NCBI RefSeq assembly: GCF_038452265.1
Contig: NZ_CP151842.1
Location: 2,542,001 to 2,606,000 of the forward strand
Direction: 5' to 3'
DNA length: 64,000 nucleotides
Source: Vibrio diazotrophicus
GTDB lineage: Bacteria > Pseudomonadota > Gammaproteobacteria > Enterobacterales > Vibrionaceae
Below are positions 54,450 to 62,284 of the stretch, piece by piece (the stretch's first letter is position 1; each line of letters starts with the position of its first letter). A program made the position numbers and the translations under genes. The notes beneath the pieces are model-generated. The model did not search any database, had not been told where the DNA came from, and saw only the letters and a list, made by a program, of their open reading frames with translations.

Positions 54450-55769
54450 TCAAGCCATCACTTTATTGGGTAACCAGGTGACAATGTCTGGAAATACCAT
54501 ACAGATGATAAGCACCAACAACTGAACCAATATAAACGGTGTAACTGACTTATACAGGTCCATCATTGTTACGCCTTTTGGTGCTATCCCTTTCAAATAG
54601 AACAGCGCAAATCCATAAGGTGGTGTCTGCACAGCAATAACAATATTTAAAATCATCAATACGCCAAACCAAATAGGATCATAGCCAAGAGCAACCGCTA
54701 CTGGTGTGAATATAGGTGCACACATCAGTACGATGATAAACTCATCGATAATGAACCCCAAAAGCAGCATGATAACTTGAAACATCATGATGATAACGAT
54801 GGGTGGTAAATCAAGATCACGAGTAAACCCTGACACCATTCCCTGTATTCCCATCAGCAAATGGAAGTTACTGAATACAGAAGCGCCTAATATTATCCAC
54901 ATAGCAACGCTGACTAACATCGCCGTTTGCATACCAGACTTCATTAGAATTTCAGGTTTAAAACGCTTAAACAGAATAGAGAGCAGAATAGCACCAGCCA
55001 CGCCTAACGCACCGGACTCTGTAGGTGTCGCAATGCCAGCAATAATACTCCCCAGCACCACAACAATCAGAGCAAACGAAGAGGCTCCATCACGAATAGT
55101 TTTAAATAATTGGTAGCCTTTTGGAATTTCAATGTCATTGTCAGAATCAAATGGGGCACGTTCCGGCTTAATTTTACAGCTGATAACGACATAAGAGATC
55201 AATAAAACAATCGTAATTAATGCAGGCACCATAGCACCAAGAAACATTTTACCCACTGAGTTTTGAGTCGCTGAGGCAAACATGATCATTGGAATACTTG
55301 GGGGAATCAATATCCCCAAAGAGCCACCAGCCATAATGACTCCGAGAGCCAGTTTCTTATCATAACCACGGTCAAGCATAGGTTTTAAAGCAATACTGCT
55401 CGAAGTCATAATACCCGCACCAATAATACCGACCATAGCGCCAATCATTGAACATACACCGATAACACTAATGGCAAGAGAACCTCTCACACGGCCGATC
55501 ATCAGTTGACTGGCATTAAACATTGCGTCGCCAATTCCCGAACGGGTAAGAATTTGTCCCATATAGATATAGAGAGGGATAGCAAGAAGTATGAAGTTAA
55601 AAAAGGTACTCTCAACAGTAGTCGGGATAATATTAAACAGTGCCTCCCCCCAAACTAAGTAGCCGACCCCCATAGCGATCCCGCCTAGAGCTAGACCGAC
55701 CTGAGCTCCGAGAGCAAATGAAGCTAAAATACAGCCCAAAAGGACTAGGGTTAACATCTCAATTCCCAT
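54450..55769 (-). CDS. dctM: TRAP transporter large permease subunit (DctM family)
   Basis: Na+-driven transport channel subunit, about 12 transmembrane helices, 439 residues. DctM features: ALGGIAMGVGYLVWG, ILLAIPLYIYMGQILTRSG, the GGSLGILIPPSIPMIMFA segment and GAILLSILFKRF. The frame extends to 55787, but ATG 55769 follows AAGGAG with seven bases between, overlapping the dctQ stop by 11 bases. The specific substrate cannot be read from this subunit. Confidence 0.93.
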   Translation of the reverse strand: MGIEMLTLVLLGCILASFALGAQVGLALGGIAMGVGYLVWGEALFNIIPTTVESTFFNFILLAIPLYIYMGQILTRSGIGDAMFNASQLMIGRVRGSLAISVIGVCSMIGAMVGIIGAGIMTSSSIALKPMLDRGYDKKLALGVIMAGGSLGILIPPSIPMIMFASATQNSVGKMFLGAMVPALITIVLLISYVVISCKIKPERAPFDSDNDIEIPKGYQLFKTIRDGASSFALIVVVLGSIIAGIATPTESGALGVAGAILLSILFKRFKPEILMKSGMQTAMLVSVAMWIILGASVFSNFHLLMGIQGMVSGFTRDLDLPPIVIIMMFQVIMLLLGFIIDEFIIVLMCAPIFTPVAVALGYDPIWFGVLMILNIVIAVQTPPYGFALFYLKGIAPKGVTMMDLYKSVTPFILVQLLVLIICMVFPDIVTWLPNKVMA

Positions 55770-56376
55770 TTGTGCTCTCCTTGTCAAAAACGGAATTCAA
55801 TTGGTCGCTATCAACCTTAAAAGGCTGCTCTTCCAACGCTATATGTTGGTGAACTTCACCATTCAGTTCGCGGCCTTTGATCAAAAAGAACAAGTTAGAA
55901 ATTAACTCTGTTGAATACTGGAGAATAAAAATCACAGCTGAAACGCTAATCATCAACCAGAAATGATGCATTGCTGGCGCCCATTCACTCTGTGTTTTAT
56001 AGCCGAATTGCAAACTCTCAAAAAACATCTCAAGACATACTTTTGCCATGACAGTCAGAAAACCTATCGCAATCATTCCGGTAAACAGGTCAAAAATACG
56101 ACGCGTTTTTTCAGAGACTTTAGCGTAAAGAATATCCACGTTGATATGCGCTTCTTTCTGTTGGGCGTATGCTCCACCTAACGCAGAAATATAGCCAAAT
56201 AAGAACAATGACGTGTCATAGCTCCAGATTGTCGGTTTACCTAAGATGTAGCGGGCAAAAACTTCGTAAAAAACAATCGCCGCCAACACAGGAAGTAAAT
56301 AAGAGACCGAGCGTCCAATTAAGCCGACAATGTACTTTATGAACTGACAATACTTCAGTAAAAGGACTTCCATCAT
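55759..56376 (-). CDS. dctQ: TRAP transporter small permease subunit (DctQ family)
   Basis: Four-helix membrane subunit that scaffolds DctM. 205 residues from ATG 56376 (the ATGATG pair, after AGGGATAA). The frame continues to 56421, but those codons overlap the hairpin at 56390-56424, so the internal start is preferred. DctQ pattern: SVSYLLPVLAAIVFYEVFARYI, then QKEAHINVDILYAKVSEKTR. The C-terminal cytoplasmic tail (about 165-205) is longer than usual and acidic. Confidence 0.88.
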   Translation of the reverse strand: MMEVLLLKYCQFIKYIVGLIGRSVSYLLPVLAAIVFYEVFARYILGKPTIWSYDTSLFLFGYISALGGAYAQQKEAHINVDILYAKVSEKTRRIFDLFTGMIAIGFLTVMAKVCLEMFFESLQFGYKTQSEWAPAMHHFWLMISVSAVIFILQYSTELISNLFFLIKGRELNGEVHQHIALEEQPFKVDSDQLNSVFDKESTNGN

Positions 56377-56389
56377 ACAAATTATCCCT

Positions 56390-56424
56390 AAAAAAACAGG
56401 TGAACCTCTCTCGAAGTCCACCTG
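56390..56424 (-). terminator. Intraoperon attenuator between dctP and dctQ
   Basis: Minus strand CAGGTGGAC and GTTCACCTG (one G-T pair) flank a 10-base loop, followed by seven T. It begins 11 bases past the dctP stop and ends 14 bases before the dctQ start, suited to making more binding protein than permease. Confidence 0.8.
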
Positions 56425-56434
56425 ATTGAATCCA

Positions 56435-57451
56435 TTACTCTTGCTCTAAAATCTCAACAAGTTGTTTTGAGTATTTATCTTCACTTGCATACTCTTTTGC
56501 TAATGTCAGACCTGCATTTTTCCAAGCAGCAACGTCTTCATCTGACGGTTTAGGACTCCATTTCAAACCTTTTGCTTCCATTTCAGCAACCGCTTTAGAT
56601 TCCCACAGCTTAGATTTCGACATTTGCTCTTGAGCATGTACAGCTGTTGCCGCTTTCACAATCGCTTGTAAATCAGCAGGAAGTTTCTTCCACTCTTTTT
56701 GATTGACGACAATAGGCAGAACCTGAGCACCAGCAAGCGGTGTTGGGTACATATATTTCGCTACTTCTACGTGGTTACCATCGCGGTGATCAATCATGTT
56801 TGAACCGATAGATCCATCGATAACCCCCGTAGCTAGTGAAGTGTAGATTTCACTCCATGCAAGAGACACAGGCGATGCGCCAAGATTACGCAAGAATTTG
56901 CCATAAGCACCCGGCGCACGGATTTTTAAACCCTTAAAATCTTCAAGAGAATTGATAGGTTCTTTAGTAATGATATAGACAGGAGGCTGAATGTAAGGGT
57001 CCAACCATGTTAAACCTTGTGAAGCGTATGCTTCTTCCATCACTTTACCGAAGCCTTTATCGTGAAACAGTGTTGTTAGCTCTGCTACATCAGAAGTACC
57101 ACCTGGTAAGCCAACTTCTACAACACCAGCAGGGAACTCTCCAGCATGCATGGGTTGAAATGGTGCACCCATCGTAATAAGCCCCGACTTCACAGCGCTT
57201 AGAATGCCGCTGGTCCCTACTCCCTCTCCAGAATAAAGCACCTGTACCGCTATTCGACCATTTGACATGGTTTCAATGTTTTTAGCCAAGTCTTCATAGA
57301 CCTCACCAAATGCAGTACCACGGCCATAAAGGTTAGCAAAACGCCAATTATATTCAGCAGCCATGCTAGCTGTTGAGATAACCAAAGCACTGACACCAAT
57401 AGCTGCAGCCAATACTGCTTTGGTAAATTTGTTTCCTTTCATTCCTAGCAT
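56435..57451 (-). CDS. dctP: TRAP transporter substrate-binding protein (DctP family)
   Basis: Periplasmic receptor of 338 residues; signal peptide cut after SMA (residue 31), mature start AEYNWRF. The DctP signature is in the middle: GLKIRAPGAYGKFLRNLGA then WSEIYTSLATGVIDGSIGS, with the Arg that binds the substrate carboxylate. ATG 57451 has AGAGGA seven bases upstream. DctP-type proteins bind carboxylates and some amino acid-like solutes (taurine, ectoine); divergence from GABA-type genes suggests an omega-amino acid or its oxidation product. Confidence 0.93.
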   Translation of the reverse strand: MLGMKGNKFTKAVLAAAIGVSALVISTASMAAEYNWRFANLYGRGTAFGEVYEDLAKNIETMSNGRIAVQVLYSGEGVGTSGILSAVKSGLITMGAPFQPMHAGEFPAGVVEVGLPGGTSDVAELTTLFHDKGFGKVMEEAYASQGLTWLDPYIQPPVYIITKEPINSLEDFKGLKIRAPGAYGKFLRNLGASPVSLAWSEIYTSLATGVIDGSIGSNMIDHRDGNHVEVAKYMYPTPLAGAQVLPIVVNQKEWKKLPADLQAIVKAATAVHAQEQMSKSKLWESKAVAEMEAKGLKWSPKPSDEDVAAWKNAGLTLAKEYASEDKYSKQLVEILEQE

Positions 57452-57557
57452 AAGAAATTCCTCTTTCTCACATTGTTACACTTTTGTTAGCGATTTATTT
57501 CTTAGCTAAATATGAAGAACGGATTTCGAATGCGACAGTGCCAGAGGTGAAGTTGTT

Positions 57558-57615
57558 ATGGTACCAGCAAGTAAGTCTTAGCTGGTACCACAGTTTTGAC
57601 ACAACTGGTACTTAG
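57558..57615. promoter_or_regulatory. Three GGTAC-cored boxes in the divergent dctP-aldehyde dehydrogenase promoter region
   Basis: ATGGTACCAGC (57558-57568), GCTGGTACCAC (57581-57591) and AACTGGTACTT (57603-57613). Cores start at 57560, 57584 and 57607, i.e. 24 and 23 bases apart. The first two also form a 9-base inverted repeat (GGTACCAGC / GCTGGTACC). A -35-like TTGACA lies at 57596-57601, between boxes two and three. Likely operator for the MocR-type regulator encoded at 60503; B. subtilis GabR binds ATACCA direct repeats, which resemble GTACCA. Confidence 0.65.
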
Positions 57616-57672
57616 ATTACGCAGAGTTTTGAGACTAACATGCATACAACAGACTACAAAAGAGACACAAAC

Positions 57673-59100
57673 ATGGACCAAATCATTAACAAATCACTCC
57701 TTAATGCGACCTGTCCTCAGAGTGACGATGCGATTGCTGTCATTAACCCAGCGACTGATGAAGTTCTTGCTTATATCCCGTCAGTAGATACACAAACCAT
57801 TCACTCGTTGATACAAGCTTCGAAACAAGCTCAAATCTTCTGGCAGCAAAAAACGGCGGCTGAGCGTTCAGTGATTCTGAAGCGTTGGTACGATTTAATG
57901 GTACAGAATGCTGATGATTTGGCTCGTATCATGACTCTTGAACAAGGCAAGCCTCTGGCAGAGGCGAAAGGGGAAGTGATGTATGGCGCTTCATTTATCC
58001 AATGGTTTGCTGAAGAAGGTAAACGCGTTTACGGCGAGACGATTCCTTCACCAACTGGTGATAAACGCCTGATGACGATAAAGCAACCTATTGGTATCGC
58101 GGCAGCCATTACACCGTGGAATTTCCCAATTGCAATGATTACCCGCAAAGCCGCCCCAGCTTTAGCTGCTGGTTGTAGCTTCATTGTAAAACCAGCAAAT
58201 CAAACGCCACTTTCTGCCTACGCAACAGCAGAACTCGCTTATCAGGCTGGTTTACCAAAAGACTTGCTGGTCATAGTGAACAACCACTCTTCTGTGGCAG
58301 TGGGTGAAATTCTTTGTACTCACGAAGATATCAAAAAACTGTCATTTACAGGCTCAACCGAAGTAGGTCGAAATCTGATAAATCAATGTGCGGATACTAT
58401 TAAGCGTACGTCAATGGAACTGGGTGGTAATGCGCCATTCATCGTATTTGACGATGCAAATGTTGAGCAGGCGGTAAAAGGGGCAATCGCTTCTAAATTC
58501 CGCAACGCAGGACAGACCTGTGTGTGTGCTAATCGCTTCTATGTACAAGATGGCATTTACGATCAGTTCGTCGAGAAATTCACCGCGGCGGTTGCTGAAT
58601 TAAAAATGGGCAACGGCCTTGAACCGGGCGTTAACATTGGACCGCTAGTGGATATCAAAGCGAAGAAGAGTGTCCTTGGCTATATCGATAATGCAGTTAA
58701 ACAAGGTGCAAAAATCGCTCTGGGCGGTAAAGCAGAACAAGGGCTGTTTGTTCAGCCAACAATTCTGACTGAAGTGACTCAAGACATGGATATTACCCAA
58801 ACCGAACTTTTTGGTCCCGTAGCTCCAATCATTCGCTTCTATGACGATCAGGAATTGGTAGAAAAAGCTAATGACACTATCTACGGACTCGCAAGTTATT
58901 TTTACACCGAAAACATTAAACGAGCCTTCAACATCGCGGAAAAACTTGAATATGGCATGGTTGGAATCAATGAAGGGTTAATTTCAAATGAAGTAGCTCC
59001 TTTTGGCGGCGTAAAACAATCCGGCTTTGGCCGTGAAGGTGCAAAACAAGGCATCGATGAATATCTAAACATTAAGTATCTCTGTTTCGGCGGCTTTTAA
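57673..59100 (+). CDS. gabD: NAD(P)-dependent aldehyde dehydrogenase, succinate-semialdehyde dehydrogenase (GabD) type
   Basis: 475 residues. Segments shared with GabD: MTLEQGKPLAEAKGEV, TPWNFPIAMITRKAAPALAAGC, SFTGSTEVGR, catalytic Glu in SMELGGNAPFIVFDDA, catalytic Cys in RNAGQTCVCANRFYV, and VAPFGGVKQSGFGREGAKQG. It probably oxidises succinate semialdehyde, the product of the next gene's enzyme; glutarate semialdehyde is an alternative. ATG 57673 follows AAAGAGA; ATG 57640 (486 residues) is also plausible. It lies 47 bases before gabT. Confidence 0.85.
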   Translation: MDQIINKSLLNATCPQSDDAIAVINPATDEVLAYIPSVDTQTIHSLIQASKQAQIFWQQKTAAERSVILKRWYDLMVQNADDLARIMTLEQGKPLAEAKGEVMYGASFIQWFAEEGKRVYGETIPSPTGDKRLMTIKQPIGIAAAITPWNFPIAMITRKAAPALAAGCSFIVKPANQTPLSAYATAELAYQAGLPKDLLVIVNNHSSVAVGEILCTHEDIKKLSFTGSTEVGRNLINQCADTIKRTSMELGGNAPFIVFDDANVEQAVKGAIASKFRNAGQTCVCANRFYVQDGIYDQFVEKFTAAVAELKMGNGLEPGVNIGPLVDIKAKKSVLGYIDNAVKQGAKIALGGKAEQGLFVQPTILTEVTQDMDITQTELFGPVAPIIRFYDDQELVEKANDTIYGLASYFYTENIKRAFNIAEKLEYGMVGINEGLISNEVAPFGGVKQSGFGREGAKQGIDEYLNIKYLCFGGF

Positions 59101-59147
59101 TCTTCGTTAGCAACTGACCGATAACCACTGAATAAGGACTATCAAAC

Positions 59148-60419
59148 ATGACCAATATGGAATGGCAAAGCCGTAAGGAAAAAGTTGTCGCAAAGGGAAT
59201 GGCAAACCTTGCACCGATTTATGCGGCGAAAGCTGAAAACGCTCTAATTACCGATATCGAAGGTAAAGAGTATATTGACTTCGCGGCTGGTATTGCAGTT
59301 AACAACACTGGCCACTCAAATCCACGAATCGTGGCAGCAGTAAAAGAGCAACTAGAGTTGTTCAGTCATACCTGTTCAATGGTTACCCCATACACCAGCT
59401 TTGTTGAACTGGCCGAGAAAGTTGTAGAAATCGCACCGGGCGACTTTGATAAAAAAGCGGCATTTCTTACAACGGGAGCTGAAGCTGTTGAAAATGCAAT
59501 AAAATTCGCTCGTGCGCATACTGGTCGCAGTGGTGTAATTGCATTTAAAGGCGGGTTTCATGGTCGTACCAACTTATGTATGGGGCTGACAGGTAAAGTT
59601 GCTCCATATAAAGCGGGCTTTGGTCCTTTCCCCAATGAAATTTACCACCTGCCTTATCCCAACCAATACCACGGTGTTAGCGAAGCACAAAGCTTGTCTG
59701 CGTTAGCAGATTTATTTGCCTGTGATATTGAACCGTCTCGTGTTGCTGCGATCATTTTTGAGCCAATTCAGGGCGAAGGTGGCTTCTATCAAGCACCAAA
59801 CGCATGGGTAAGCGAATTGCGTAACATCTGTGACAAGCACGGAATAGTGCTTATCTGTGATGAAATTCAAACCGGCTTTGCGCGTACAGGTAAACTTTTT
59901 GCGTGTGAATATTTCGATGCAAAACCAGATTTAATCACTATGGCAAAAGGCATTGCTGGCGGCTTTCCTCTATCTGGGGTTGTTGGTAAAGCTGAAATTA
60001 TGGACTCAGCAAATCCTGGTGGTATCGGCGGAACTTACGCAGGCTCGCCGTTGGCGTGTCGCGCCGCACTTGAAGTTATCAACATTATTAAAGAAGATAA
60101 CTTATGCGGACGAGCTCAGCATGTGGGTCAGCAATTCAAAGAGATACTGACTGTACTGCAAAAAGAAATTCCTCATATCGGAGATATTCGTCAGGTTGGC
60201 GCAATGATCGCGATTGAGCTTAATGATCCAACCACAGGACAACCGCTTGCAGATCTGACTAAACAACTGGTATTAAAGAGTAACCAGCAAGGCCTCATTC
60301 TTCTTTCTTGTGGTGTAAAAGGTAACGTTATTCGCTTCCTTCCACCGTTAACAATTGAGCCAGAATTAGTCTCAAGAGGGCTGGAAATAGTTAAAACGCA
60401 ACTACAGTCGCTTATATAA
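59148..60419 (+). CDS. gabT: 4-aminobutyrate aminotransferase (class III, PLP)
   Basis: Transfers the amino group of GABA to 2-oxoglutarate giving succinate semialdehyde. 423 residues (E. coli GabT 426). Class III features: FAAGIAVNNTGHSNPRIV, TTGAEAVENAIKFARAHTGR, FKGGFHGRT, EPIQGEGGFYQAP, ICDEIQTGFARTGKLFACE and the PLP Lys in ITMAKGIAGGFPLSGVV. Related omega-aminotransferases (5-aminovalerate, beta-alanine) have very similar motifs. Followed by a terminator, then the regulator. Confidence 0.88.
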   Translation: MTNMEWQSRKEKVVAKGMANLAPIYAAKAENALITDIEGKEYIDFAAGIAVNNTGHSNPRIVAAVKEQLELFSHTCSMVTPYTSFVELAEKVVEIAPGDFDKKAAFLTTGAEAVENAIKFARAHTGRSGVIAFKGGFHGRTNLCMGLTGKVAPYKAGFGPFPNEIYHLPYPNQYHGVSEAQSLSALADLFACDIEPSRVAAIIFEPIQGEGGFYQAPNAWVSELRNICDKHGIVLICDEIQTGFARTGKLFACEYFDAKPDLITMAKGIAGGFPLSGVVGKAEIMDSANPGGIGGTYAGSPLACRAALEVINIIKEDNLCGRAQHVGQQFKEILTVLQKEIPHIGDIRQVGAMIAIELNDPTTGQPLADLTKQLVLKSNQQGLILLSCGVKGNVIRFLPPLTIEPELVSRGLEIVKTQLQSLI

Positions 60420-60429
60420 AATGTGTATA

Positions 60430-60465
60430 GAGAAAGTGAGCCTCATTTCACTTTCTCTGCTTTTT
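60430..60465 (+). terminator. Rho-independent terminator after gabT
   Basis: Perfect 10-base arms GAGAAAGTGA and TCACTTTCTC with an 8-base loop, then TGC and five T. It lies between gabT and the regulator gene, only 38 bases before that start, so the regulator is read through it or from a promoter nearby. Confidence 0.8.
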
Positions 60466-60502
60466 GGACTTTAGATGCGGCGGTTACATAAGCGGGGAAG
60501 CT

Positions 60503-62284
60503 ATGCTGTATCAATTTATTCATATCGACTCGCAAGATTCGAGAACACTGCAAGATCAAATCAAAAGCGACATCGCTAAAGCCATATTCGCAGGTTTTGT
60601 TCCAAAGCAAACCAGCATCACTTCCTCACGCCAATTAGCCGAAAAACTCAAAGTTTCCCGCAATACGATTTTACGTGTTTACGAACAATTAGCCGAAGAA
60701 GGGGTACTTATACCCATTGAAAGAAAAGGCTACTACGTTAATCCTCAGCTTGAACTGAATAATGCATCGCCCGATCAGCAAAGCGCACAACCAGTCTCAA
60801 CTCTCAATTGGGACGATTACCTAAACAGTGAACAATCGCTTTCAGATGCCTCAGTAAAAGATCTTTCCAACTACCCTTATTTGTTCGTCAATGGCATGGT
60901 CGATGAAGATCTCTTTCCTGTTAGTGAGTGGCGTAAGTGCAGTATTCAATCTTTAAATAAAAGTAATCATCGTAGTTGGACATCAAACCATAATGACTAT
61001 GAAGAGTTAATTGAACAGATACGTACTCGTGTTCTGACTAAACGTGGAATATTCGTTAACAAAGAAAATATCGCCATTACACTGGGTTGCCAAAATAGCC
61101 TTTACTACCTCACTCGGTTACTGGTTTCTAAACAAACGTCAGTAGGAATGGAAAACCCTGGTTACCCAGAAGCACTTGTTCAGTTTCAAGCTCGTCGAGC
61201 AAATGTAGTCCCCATTGATGTCGATGCAAAAGGGTTAGTCATCGATTCTCGTCTCAACAATTGCAATTTGGTTTATACAACCCCCAGTAATCAGTTCCCA
61301 ACCACCGTTCGTATGTCACCAGAAAGGCGCAAGGCACTCATTGACTCAGCGAATGAACATGACTTTTTGATTATCGAAGATGATTTTGAACACGATGTTA
61401 ACTTCATTGAAGATAGCTGCCCTCCGCTGAGGTGTGAGTATCCAACAGAGCGAATCATCTACATATCGAGCTTCACCTCTACAATTGCACCCGGGTTACG
61501 TATTGGATTTATCGTTGCGGCATCGCCGTTAATCGATCAAATCAAAGCACTGCAAGTACGTACGCACAGTCTGCCACCCAAAAGTAACTGTCAGACCTTA
61601 GCTCTGTTTCTCAGTCTAGGCTACTACGACATGCTGACTCAGAAGCTACTTAAGCGCTATAGAGAAAAATGGTTAACGATGGAAAAAGCAATGAACTATT
61701 ACTTTCCGCAATCTGGAGTTACTCCATCGCTAGCCGGAACCGCTTTTTGGGTTGATTATAAGGAAAGTTTTGATGCCACTCGTTTTGAGCGACTTGCAGA
61801 AGAGAATGGTATTTTGATTAATAACGGGCAGAAGTATTACTGCTGCAACCACAAGAACAATAGCTTTAGACTGAGTTTCCAATCGATTCGCACAGAGAAT
61901 ATACGTGAAGGTATTGCTCAACTGGCGCGCATAGCTAAAGAAGTATTACCCAATATTAGCTTGGCCGAATGCTCCGAACCGCCATTAACAGGGCAACAGA
62001 TTAGAGCTATGGTGACCAACAAAACGCTACTATCTAAAGATTGCTTCAATATCCCCTACCGGATCACTCTTCAAGCAGATGGTAAAATGATCGGAATTTC
62101 CGATCGCCCGAATGATATTGATGAGGGCTACTGGTGGGTAGAAAATGACAAATTTGTTTACCAATGGCGTAACTGGCAATTTTCAGATATTCGACACATT
62201 ACTATCGTTTATGAAAACAATGAGCTGAAACGCTTTGATGAAGAAGGCTACTTCATTGGAGAAGTCAGTATTATTGAAGAGTAA
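60503..62284 (+). CDS. MocR/GabR-type regulator (GntR wHTH + aminotransferase-like domain) lacking the PLP lysine, with C-terminal extension
   Basis: 593 residues; the start follows GGGGAA. The GntR winged helix is at about 12-79 (SRQLAEKLKVSRNTILRVYEQ, EEGVLI). A fold-I aminotransferase-like domain spans about 120-480: ENPGYPEA, TTPSNQFPTTVRMS, IIEDDFEHD, ISSFTSTIAPGLRIGF and SFRLSF. The position of the GabR Schiff-base Lys (usual SKT) is Ser326 and the PLP-contacting Tyr is Phe295; their 31-residue spacing equals that of GabR Y281 and K312. The carboxylate-binding Arg (R456) is kept. An extra domain covers 495-593. Presumed regulator of the adjacent TRAP and gab genes. Confidence 0.85.
   Translation: MLYQFIHIDSQDSRTLQDQIKSDIAKAIFAGFVPKQTSITSSRQLAEKLKVSRNTILRVYEQLAEEGVLIPIERKGYYVNPQLELNNASPDQQSAQPVSTLNWDDYLNSEQSLSDASVKDLSNYPYLFVNGMVDEDLFPVSEWRKCSIQSLNKSNHRSWTSNHNDYEELIEQIRTRVLTKRGIFVNKENIAITLGCQNSLYYLTRLLVSKQTSVGMENPGYPEALVQFQARRANVVPIDVDAKGLVIDSRLNNCNLVYTTPSNQFPTTVRMSPERRKALIDSANEHDFLIIEDDFEHDVNFIEDSCPPLRCEYPTERIIYISSFTSTIAPGLRIGFIVAASPLIDQIKALQVRTHSLPPKSNCQTLALFLSLGYYDMLTQKLLKRYREKWLTMEKAMNYYFPQSGVTPSLAGTAFWVDYKESFDATRFERLAEENGILINNGQKYYCCNHKNNSFRLSFQSIRTENIREGIAQLARIAKEVLPNISLAECSEPPLTGQQIRAMVTNKTLLSKDCFNIPYRITLQADGKMIGISDRPNDIDEGYWWVENDKFVYQWRNWQFSDIRHITIVYENNELKRFDEEGYFIGEVSIIEE

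Noticed and set aside
60464..60502. Upstream extension of the MocR-type regulator to base 60464
   Set aside because: It would begin inside the tail of the gabT terminator; the ATG at 60503 follows GGGGAA and starts the conserved N-terminal region.
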